From Candidatus Tepidiaquacellales bacterium UBA2330 (GTDB lineage: Bacteria > Bacteroidota > Ignavibacteria > Tepidaquicellales > Tepidaquicellaceae): a DNA stretch of 64,000 nucleotides. The notes beneath the pieces are model-generated. The model was not told where the DNA came from. It ran no database searches and saw nothing but the letters and a program-made list of their open reading frames with translations. Where the stretch lies: positions 1-64,000 of the forward strand of contig DDUU01000027.1 of assembly GCA_002344965.1 (NCBI GenBank). The letters run 5' to 3'. Position numbers and translations under genes: made by a program. Positions 1-6,940 of this stretch are shown piece after piece. Positions within the stretch are counted from its first letter, which is position 1; every line of letters starts with the position of its first letter.

Positions 1-389
1 AAAATCCGTTTTCATATCGTTATTTTTAAAAAAACACTCTATTTTTTTAAGAGCGTTTACCTTCTGATTAATTTTAATTAAAGAAATGAAATTAAATTTT
101 AATTACAAGTTAATTTTTATTGAAATTAAAAAAGAAAATAAAAAATCATTGTATGCAATACAAAAACCGCTGCGATTGGCCGCTGCTGTTAGGTAAGTGT
201 CTGATTCACTAAACACGGATTCACGCAGATTAAAGGATTACACGGATTTTATAATAATTCTTTATATCATATTCAAAATTCTTTATTTCACATTCAACAT
301 TCTATATTTTGCATTCAATTTTATTTATTAAACATTCTCCTTTCATTATTTTCCATTTATCATTTACCATTTCCATTAATAGTTAGTAG
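1..389. other. Intergenic, AT-rich, eroded low-complexity repeats
   Basis: No gene is seen downstream of the serine operon, which converges on this edge. At about 206-252 there is a stretch with two near-copies of an ACACGGATT unit (acacggattcacgcagatt, then a second acacggatt). At about 262-375 there is an irregular series of ATTCAAAATTC / ATTCAACATTC / CATTCAATT-like units. Both look like decayed short tandem repeats. No hairpin terminator was recognised for the minus-strand operon. Confidence 0.5.
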
Positions 390-1469
390 TTAATAAATTT
401 TGTTTACAACTTCTATAATATTTTTTACATCTTTTAATTTATGTATCGGAAAGTTTGCTATCCTTATTTGAGTGTCTTTTAGCTTTCCGTAACCGCTTCC
501 TGCTATGTAGCCATTTTCGGACAAGGCTTTTTTGAACTGAGACTGTCTGTCTCCCATGTCAATAACCAATATTGTTTTTGATCTGTCCGCCGGAATTTTT
601 ACAAAAGGTTTGTATAAATTATGATTATCAAAATAATCATAAACAAGCTCCGCTTTTTCGTCAGTAGATTTACGGATATTTTCAATTCCTTCTTCCAGGT
701 AATGATCACATACTTTCCCAAGCAGATAAATCCCTAATACATTCGGTGTCTCCGAAGTCTGATACTTTTTTGCATTTTCAAGAAGAGTAAGAAAATTATG
801 ATAACTGCCAATACCGGTTTCGCTGCCGTGAAGCTGTGCTGCTCTCTCAATACATCTTTCGTTTACCATTAAAACGCCGAGTCCCGCGGGAAGTCCGAAT
901 CCTTTCTGAACGGAAAAGAATGTGCAGTCGATCAGATTAAAATCTAAATTCACATACGGCGCTGATGTAACAATATCAACTGCAATGACCGCATTGGGAT
1001 TGTCCTTTTTAAGTTTGTAAATATTTTCAACATCTATGGCAACACCGGTACTGGTTTCATTCTGAGTAATGCAGATCACTTCAGGATTATTCTCAATTTT
1101 GACATTGTCAAAATCAAATCCGCTGCCGTATTCCGCATCAGCTTTAACGGCATTGCGTTTCAGATCTATCGCTGTTTTATAAAATCTATCGGCAAATGCG
1201 CCGTTCACGAAATGGAATGTATCTTTAGCCGAACAGTTCATAATAATTCTGTCCATGCATTCTGTTGCTGAAGATAAAAAGAATATGTGAAAGCTGTCAG
1301 GAATGTTCATGAGATTTTTAAGCGAGTTTACTGTGCGCTTATAAATATCCATAAACTCCGGACTCCTGTGATTGAAAGAAAAGATCTTTTTATCAAGAGC
1401 TTCAAGAAGGTCTTTCTGCGCCCCGGGATATAATTCAGTCGGTCCGGGAGTGAAATAAATTTTTTTCAT
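390..1469 (-). CDS. serC: Phosphoserine aminotransferase (class V aminotransferase)
   Basis: This is a PLP-dependent class V aminotransferase of 359 residues, the usual length for the family. The N-terminus reads KIYFTPGPTELYP, then FNHRSPEF, as in SerC/alanine-glyoxylate aminotransferases. Asp165 (AVDIVTSAP) should hold the pyridine nitrogen, and Lys189 in SVQKGFG is the probable Schiff-base lysine. It should convert 3-phosphohydroxypyruvate plus glutamate to phosphoserine in the cytosol. The SerC role rests largely on its neighbour: it starts 3 bases after the stop of a SerB-SerA fusion on the same strand, so the two genes should be co-transcribed and together complete serine synthesis. By family alone it could be another class V aminotransferase. 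Confidence 0.85.
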   Translation of the reverse strand: MKKIYFTPGPTELYPGAQKDLLEALDKKIFSFNHRSPEFMDIYKRTVNSLKNLMNIPDSFHIFFLSSATECMDRIIMNCSAKDTFHFVNGAFADRFYKTAIDLKRNAVKADAEYGSGFDFDNVKIENNPEVICITQNETSTGVAIDVENIYKLKKDNPNAVIAVDIVTSAPYVNLDFNLIDCTFFSVQKGFGLPAGLGVLMVNERCIERAAQLHGSETGIGSYHNFLTLLENAKKYQTSETPNVLGIYLLGKVCDHYLEEGIENIRKSTDEKAELVYDYFDNHNLYKPFVKIPADRSKTILVIDMGDRQSQFKKALSENGYIAGSGYGKLKDTQIRIANFPIHKLKDVKNIIEVVNKIY

Positions 1470-1472
1470 TGA

Positions 1473-3368
1473 TCAGTAAAGTATTCTGAATTTGATTGTG
1501 TGAGGAATTTTCTTAAGATCGTGTATAACATTCTGCGAATATTTTTTCTTTATGTCGGTGATGACATAGCCGACCTGCTCATTGGTTTTTAAATACTGTC
1601 CGATGATATTTATATTATGTGATGCAAGTATGTTGTTTATCTGCGCGAGTATCCCCGGAACGTTTTCGTGAATATGAATAAGCCGGTGCGCATTCTGAAA
1701 CTGCGGTAACTGTATCTCGGGAAAGTTTACACTGTAGAATGTATTGCCTGTATTTATGAATTCAATAATTTTCGACGGAACGAAATTACCGATATTCTTC
1801 TGAGCTTCTTCAGTGCTGCCGCCTATGTGAGGCGTGAGAATAACATTGGGAATATTCTGAAGCATTGAGACAAATTGTTCATCATTGCCGGAAGGTTCGT
1901 AGGGATAGACATCAACGGAAGCGCCGCTGATCTTTCCGTTCTTCAGATATTTTACGAGCGATTCAATATTCACTACATGCCCTCTGCTCAGATTTAAAAA
2001 CACCGCACCGTCCTTCATTGATTTAAATTCTTTTTCACCGAAGAGATCAGTGTTGGATTTTTTACCGTCTATATGTAAAGTCACTACGTCGCATTTTTTT
2101 AGAAGCTCATAGAGAGAATTGCATTTTGTAGCGTTTCCAAGAGCGAGTTTGTCAATTACGTCATAATAATAAACATCCATACCGAGATCTTCAGCGAGCA
2201 CGGAAAGCTGCGAGCCGATCTTACCGTAACCTATGATGCCGATTTTCTTACCTCTGATCTCGTAACTGCCTGATGCAGACTTGTCCCAGACGCCGCTGTG
2301 CAGCTGATTGCTCTTATCGAATATTTTTCTCATCAGAATAATTATCTCCGCAAGAGCAAGTTCTACGACACTCCGAGTATTACTGAACGGCGCGTTGAAA
2401 ACGGCAATTCCTTTACCAAGAGCTGCACCGAGATCGATCTGATTTGTTCCGATGCAGAATGCGCCGATAGCTATAAGACGGTTTGCATTATCCAGAACTT
2501 CTTTGCTGATATGAGTCTTTGAACGGATACCGAGAATTGATACATCTTTAATTCTTTTGCTAAGTTCTTTTTCATCATAACTTTTGGAAAAAGTTTCTAT
2601 CTGATATCCTTCATCTTTAAAAATTGAAACTGCGTCTGGATGAATATTTTCAAGGAGTAAAACTTTGATCCTGTTCTTCGGATATGAAATTGACATCGGC
2701 AGATTATTCAGATAAAGAAATTCATCAAGATTAGGAGTAACGTGATCGGCTTTGGAAGAAACTATTTCCCTTTCGACATTTTCAGTAAATGCAAAAAACT
2801 TATGAGCAATGCCGGCTTCCTTTAATTCATAATCAGTATATCCGTCTCCAATTACATATAGCTCTCCTTTAAGTCCCAGCTTTTTCAGCTGTTCGATCTT
2901 TCCGTTGTCTTTGCTTAGCGGATTTGATCTGTCGAATCCGGTAATGTTTCCGGCTTTATCAAAAGTAAATGTATTCGCAAAAACATTCTTTGCAGGTATC
3001 CCGAATTTACTGACAACGGGTACTATTATTTCCCTGAAGCCGCCTGATATTATGAAGATATCTTCTGAATATTTTTTAAAAAATAATTTATTGCGGAAAA
3101 CGGAAGCTGATATTTTTCGTGAAAGTAATTTGACAAGCTTTTCTATATGAGATTTGTCAGCTTTTATAAGTTTCATTCTGCTGCTGAGAGAATCGCTGAA
3201 GGACATTTTGCCGTCCATTGATCTTGAAGTGATTTTCTCAAATTCCTTTAAAGCTTTTTTTTTGCCTTCGCCGGAAGACAGAGAGATGTTGAAGAGTTCG
3301 TCTAGCGCTTCGAGCTTTATGAAAGTGCTGTCAAAATCAATTATAAATTTTATCTTATTCTTATCCAA
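1473..3368 (-). CDS. Fused phosphoserine phosphatase - phosphoglycerate dehydrogenase
   Basis: A 631-residue fusion of the first and last enzymes of serine synthesis. Residues about 5-215 are a HAD phosphatase: the nucleophile motif is DFDST (Asp11, Asp13), with IISGGF near 107 and the metal motif GDGYTDYE at 174-181, as in SerB. Residues about 232-550 are a D-2-hydroxyacid dehydrogenase: the NAD motif GIIGYGKIG lies near 377, and the catalytic triad is Arg462 (NLSRG), Glu491 (YPYEP) and His514 (LTPHIGGST), as in SerA. Residues about 560-631 form an ACT domain, which binds serine for feedback in SerA enzymes. It is the first gene of a two-gene operon with serC 3 bases downstream. No stop or frameshift separates the halves, so the fusion looks genuine. 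Confidence 0.93.
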   Translation of the reverse strand: MDKNKIKFIIDFDSTFIKLEALDELFNISLSSGEGKKKALKEFEKITSRSMDGKMSFSDSLSSRMKLIKADKSHIEKLVKLLSRKISASVFRNKLFFKKYSEDIFIISGGFREIIVPVVSKFGIPAKNVFANTFTFDKAGNITGFDRSNPLSKDNGKIEQLKKLGLKGELYVIGDGYTDYELKEAGIAHKFFAFTENVEREIVSSKADHVTPNLDEFLYLNNLPMSISYPKNRIKVLLLENIHPDAVSIFKDEGYQIETFSKSYDEKELSKRIKDVSILGIRSKTHISKEVLDNANRLIAIGAFCIGTNQIDLGAALGKGIAVFNAPFSNTRSVVELALAEIIILMRKIFDKSNQLHSGVWDKSASGSYEIRGKKIGIIGYGKIGSQLSVLAEDLGMDVYYYDVIDKLALGNATKCNSLYELLKKCDVVTLHIDGKKSNTDLFGEKEFKSMKDGAVFLNLSRGHVVNIESLVKYLKNGKISGASVDVYPYEPSGNDEQFVSMLQNIPNVILTPHIGGSTEEAQKNIGNFVPSKIIEFINTGNTFYSVNFPEIQLPQFQNAHRLIHIHENVPGILAQINNILASHNINIIGQYLKTNEQVGYVITDIKKKYSQNVIHDLKKIPHTIKFRILY

Positions 3369-3442
3369 TTACAGTTAAAAATAAATTCCAAAAAATAATT
3401 TTATAAATTCAGTAAAATATTCTCAAAACAAATTTATTAGCG

Positions 3443-3514
<72 letters not shown>

Positions 3515-3525
3515 AGATTCTTAAG

Positions 3526-4032
3526 TTATAATATCGCTATCAGAAGCGCTACAATAACAAGCACAAGAATAATAGTTATCAGAGTATAGTGGTCCAGATC
3601 CATTGTGTTCTCTGCATACATCGCCTGATAATTATTGTTCCTTTCAGCAATTCCGAATATATCCAGATCAGAATCACTGTCAGCGTCAGCAAGAAAGACC
3701 GGCACAGGAATTCCCGCAGGCAGCAGCGTATTCATTTCGTAGTTGTCAAACTTTTTGTTCTCTAAAACGAATTCAGGCTTTTCAAGAGTCCCGGTGTTTT
3801 TATAATATTCGATATTCCCTTTGTCTGTATATTTCAAAATATCAAAATCACCGTCTTCATCCATATCCACCATAACCGGGTTATTTATATCCAGATTATT
3901 ATTGACATAAACTTTTGAAAGTGTTTCAATCTGATACTTTGTGAATTTTTTTGAAGGCGCAATATCGTCTGAACGCACTTCAGCTCCGCAAAACATTACA
4001 GGGAGCAGCAATGTTAATATAAATTTTTTCAT
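3526..4032 (-). CDS. Exported protein with Ca-binding-like DxDxDG motifs and C-terminal anchor
   Basis: A 168-residue protein with a signal peptide (KKFILTLLLPVMFCGAEV). Two acidic loops follow, DMDEDGDFDIL near residue 56 and DADSDSDLDIF near 116, spaced like the calcium-binding loops of FG-GAP/VCBS repeats. The stretch between them (YYKNTGTLEKPEF) is also typical of such beta-propeller repeats. The C-terminus is a strongly hydrophobic helix (about residues 149-168), so the protein is probably anchored in the inner membrane with its repeats in the periplasm. With only two repeats it is far shorter than a full propeller. Function is unknown. Confidence 0.7.
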   Translation of the reverse strand: MKKFILTLLLPVMFCGAEVRSDDIAPSKKFTKYQIETLSKVYVNNNLDINNPVMVDMDEDGDFDILKYTDKGNIEYYKNTGTLEKPEFVLENKKFDNYEMNTLLPAGIPVPVFLADADSDSDLDIFGIAERNNNYQAMYAENTMDLDHYTLITIILVLVIVALLIAIL

Positions 4033-4222
4033 CCCGCAGTTAATTAGTTTAATTATTTAAAAATAGTTTAATTCTTACTGATTTAAAACAACATAGTATT
4101 TATACATTTCTATAAATTTTAAAACGTAAATTAATTTAATCATAATACTATGTCACAGAAACCGCAAAATTATGTCTAATATTTAAAAGAAATTAAATCA
4201 AAATTAATTAATTATACTTTTT

Positions 4223-4675
4223 ATGAAAACTATAATAATATTGTCAATGGCGTTACTTTTAAACGGATGCACTGAAAACAATTCCTCCGATATTCAGAAA
4301 TGGAAAGACGAAATAGCAAAAGCGGACACAGACATGAGCGACTATGCAACTAAGGAAGGTTTCAACGCAGCGCTGATAAAATACGCTGACGGGAGTTTTA
4401 TAAAATTTGATGAAGGCATGCACCCAACAATCGGTAAAAATGCATTTGTTGAAAAAAGAGGAGCAAGCCCCGGTCCGAAGACTCTTACATGGAAGCCGGT
4501 GTTTACTGATGCAGCTGCATCAGGAGATCTGGGTTACAGCTGGGGAAACTGGAAGTTTGTATTGCCTGATACAGTTATTTACGGAAACTATATAACAATA
4601 TGGAAAAAGCAGACAGACGGCAGCTGGAAGATGACATTTGACGCAGGAAATGCTTCTCCTGCGCCGTTAAACTAA
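4223..4675 (+). CDS. Lipoprotein with SnoaL/DUF4440-like (NTF2 fold) domain
   Basis: A 150-residue protein with a lipoprotein signal (LSMALLLNGC, lipidated Cys near residue 16). The rest matches the DUF4440/SnoaL pattern: an N-terminal helix (WKDEIAKADTDMSDYA), the phrase EGFNAALIKYADGSFIKF, a middle strand GYSWGNWKF, and a final strand pair ITIWKKQTDGSWKMTFD. Such cone-shaped domains bind small ligands or act as minor enzymes, and no catalytic role can be assigned here. It is transcribed divergently from the preceding minus-strand gene, with a 190-base AT-rich gap that should hold both promoters. Confidence 0.8.
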   Translation: MKTIIILSMALLLNGCTENNSSDIQKWKDEIAKADTDMSDYATKEGFNAALIKYADGSFIKFDEGMHPTIGKNAFVEKRGASPGPKTLTWKPVFTDAAASGDLGYSWGNWKFVLPDTVIYGNYITIWKKQTDGSWKMTFDAGNASPAPLN

Positions 4676-4787
4676 AATGTTTTTAATATGGATCATATCT
4701 TTTCTCTATACACGACAATTATTTTTAATTAAGACAGCAAAATATTATTGATTTGAAAATCAAAACAATTATCCCGGAGGAATATGA

Positions 4788-4938
4788 TATTGGTAGCAAT
4801 TTATGATACGAATGTCATTTCAGTCCCGTCAGTGACGAAATATTTTCTTCAGGTTTATTACGTCCCTAACGCGACTAAAACTCTTACTCCCATTTTGTTA
4901 CCAATATATAGTCCCTGACGGGACTTATCCCGTCTAAT
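4788..4938. repeat. Palindromic intergenic repeat (GGTAGCAA / TTGTTACC ends)
   Basis: The element begins with TATTGGTAGCAATTT (4788) and closes with the near-inverted ATTTTGTTACCAATA (4892-4906). Inside and just outside are copies of a CCCGTCA-type core: CAGTCCCGTCAGTGACG near 4821, CGTCCCTAACGCGACT near 4861 and AGTCCCTGACGGGACT at 4910-4925, the last nearly a perfect palindrome. This looks like a non-autonomous, MITE- or REP-like interspersed element rather than coding DNA. Only one copy is visible in the window. Confidence 0.6.
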
Positions 4939-5071
4939 TACATACTAATAAAATTGACATGTACAGAGAAGTCCAGTGCTGTCCAAAACATTTTCTAAAA
5001 TAAAATTATATGTGTGGTTTTTCATAAATTTAAAGTTTTCTGATAAACTAATTAGTATAACCGCCTTTGAA

Positions 5072-5242
5072 AAATTGCCGAAAGAATTCATAAGCAATTG
5101 CGACAATAAAATTTCCTTGTCTGAGAAATTTGCGCAGCAAATTTTGAGTTGGAAATTTTATAGCAATTGTGAAATGAATTCCGGCAATTATTCAACAGCA
5201 GAGATTTTTTTGGTACTTTTTTTGATCTCTCAAAAAAAGTAC
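5072..5242. repeat. Large imperfect hairpin element plus perfect 13-bp inverted repeat
   Basis: Left arm 5072-5115 (AATTGCCG..GAATTCAT..GCAATTG..TAAAATTTCC) is complementary, with small bulges, to right arm 5151-5190 (GGAAATTTTA..CAATTG..GAATTCCGGCAATT). Between them is a short hairpin, AAATTTGC/GCAAATTT. Just downstream, GTACTTTTTTTGA (5213-5225) pairs exactly with TCAAAAAAAGTAC (5230-5242) over a 4-base loop. A 90-codon open frame beginning GTG runs through this element, but its sequence is explained by the palindrome, so it is not called as a gene. Probably a MITE-like intergenic element, with the 3' hairpin able to act as a terminator. Confidence 0.65.
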
Positions 5243-5386
5243 GCATAAACCAGTTTGACTTAATTTTTATACTAAATGTTTTGGACGGATGTGAGAGAAG
5301 TCTTTTATCAGAATAAAAATAAACTTTAAATTAGTTTGCTGATTGAATAACTTGTGAACTGATTTTTTAAACTTAATTACATTTTA

Positions 5387-6250
5387 TTGAAAGGCATTAT
5401 ACTTGCAGGCGGCGCAGGATCACGGCTATATCCTGTCTCAAAAATTTACAGCAAACAGCTCACGCTTATCTACGATAAACCGCTAATATACTATCCATTA
5501 TCAATACTAATGCTCTCCAATATCAGAGAGATACTTATCATTTCCAATGAGGAGACCATTCCATTATATCAGAAATTATTCGAGGACGGGTCGGATTACG
5601 GCATCAGAATAGAATATGCATTACAGACGGCTCCAAACGGTATCGCTGAATCTTTTATAATCGGGGAAAAATTCATCGGGAATGACAGCGTAACATTAAT
5701 ACTTGGTGATAATATTTTCTACGGTAATATAGATTTCATATACAGGGCGATGCAGAAGAATGACGGAGCGACAATATTCGGTTACAGGGTAAATGATCCC
5801 GAGCGTTACGGCATTGTTGAATTTGACGGAAGCGGTAAGGCAATTTCCATTGAAGAAAAACCGAAACAGCCGAGATCTGACTATGCAGTACCCGGACTTT
5901 ATGTTTATGATAATGATGTTGTGAAGATCTCAAAAAATATAAAACCATCAGCCAGAGGAGAGCTCGAGATCACTGATGTAAATAATGTCTATCTTCAGAA
6001 CGGAAAGCTGAGTGTAGAAAAGATCGGCAGGGGAGTTGCGTGGCTTGATACGGGAACACCTGAGTCGCTTTTGCAGGCGTCTAATTTTTTCGGAGTGATA
6101 GAAGACAGACAGGGACTAAAAGTCGCATGCATCGAAGAGATTGCATATTATAAAGGATTTATAGACAAGGGAAATTTTGAAAAGCTGATCGGAAAGATTC
6201 CAAACTCACTCTATAAGAATTATCTGGAAAAAGTATTAAAAGAAAATTAA
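5387..6250 (+). CDS. rfbA: Glucose-1-phosphate thymidylyltransferase
   Basis: At 287 residues it is the standard length for RfbA/RmlA. The nucleotide-binding signature GGAGSRLYPVS follows the start, then KQLTLIYDKPLIYYPLS, EYALQTAPNGIAESF, LGDNIFYG and EEKPKQPRSDYAVPGLY, all characteristic. It makes dTDP-glucose from dTTP and glucose-1-phosphate for dTDP-rhamnose and related sugars. The start appears to be TTG at 5387, because the catalytic N-terminus MKGIILAGG begins there and there is no ATG nearby. rfbC follows after a single base, so the two are an operon. The dehydratase (rfbB) and reductase (rfbD) are not in this window. Confidence 0.95.
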   Translation: MKGIILAGGAGSRLYPVSKIYSKQLTLIYDKPLIYYPLSILMLSNIREILIISNEETIPLYQKLFEDGSDYGIRIEYALQTAPNGIAESFIIGEKFIGNDSVTLILGDNIFYGNIDFIYRAMQKNDGATIFGYRVNDPERYGIVEFDGSGKAISIEEKPKQPRSDYAVPGLYVYDNDVVKISKNIKPSARGELEITDVNNVYLQNGKLSVEKIGRGVAWLDTGTPESLLQASNFFGVIEDRQGLKVACIEEIAYYKGFIDKGNFEKLIGKIPNSLYKNYLEKVLKEN

Positions 6251-6251
6251 A

Positions 6252-6806
6252 ATGAAGATAATTAAGACAGACATAGATGGAGTATTAATAATTGATCCCG
6301 AAGTTTACAGCGACGACAGAGGATATTTTTACGAATCTTATAATAAAGAAAAATATATTGAAGCCGGAATTGACGCTGAGTTTGTACAGGATAATATTTC
6401 CAGGTCAGTCAAAGGAACAATAAGGGGACTTCATTATCAGGTTGGTGAATCAGCACAGGGTAAGCTCTGTCAGGTTTTATCAGGTCATGTTCTTGATATT
6501 GCAGTTGATATAAGAACAGGTTCGCCGACTTACGGAAAGTATGTTGCTGTGGATCTTACATATTTAAATCACAGACAGATATGGATACCGCCCGGCTTTG
6601 CTCATGGATTTTCCGTTTTATCAGAAGAAGCTGTTTTCTCATATAAATGCACGGCGTTTTACAGTAAGAAGGATGAAAGATCGATCCTGTATAATGACAA
6701 GGATCTTAATATTTACTGGATGACTAAAAATGAAATTGTCTCTGAAAAAGATATCAAGGCAGAGCTGTTTAAAAATATAAAACCGGAATTTAAATATACC
6801 GGCTGA
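6252..6806 (+). CDS. rfbC: dTDP-4-dehydrorhamnose 3,5-epimerase
   Basis: At 184 residues this is the normal size for RfbC/RmlC, a cupin-fold epimerase. Diagnostic stretches are YSDDRGYFYESYN, QDNISRSVKGTIRGLHYQ (with the catalytic His), DIAVDIRTGSPTYGKY, and IWIPPGFAHGFSVLSEEA with FSYKCTAFY (catalytic Tyr). It inverts C3 and C5 of dTDP-4-keto-6-deoxyglucose. It starts 1 base after rfbA and is probably translationally coupled to it. There is no hairpin terminator in the 134 bases before the next gene. Confidence 0.95.
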   Translation: MKIIKTDIDGVLIIDPEVYSDDRGYFYESYNKEKYIEAGIDAEFVQDNISRSVKGTIRGLHYQVGESAQGKLCQVLSGHVLDIAVDIRTGSPTYGKYVAVDLTYLNHRQIWIPPGFAHGFSVLSEEAVFSYKCTAFYSKKDERSILYNDKDLNIYWMTKNEIVSEKDIKAELFKNIKPEFKYTG

Positions 6807-6940
6807 ACATTCCATGTTCCTGAAAAAAATTTCCGGCTTTGTTTAAATTACCTGCGCATACTTGTATTTTTATTTTATAAATTTCTGATTTATAAAATTC
6901 GGATCATTTCTGAAACGAACGGTTCATTATTTAAATAGTA

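Noticed and set aside
4976..5248. A 90-codon frame starting with GTG
   Set aside because: Its sequence is accounted for by a long palindromic element and a perfect inverted repeat, and its residues resemble no protein.
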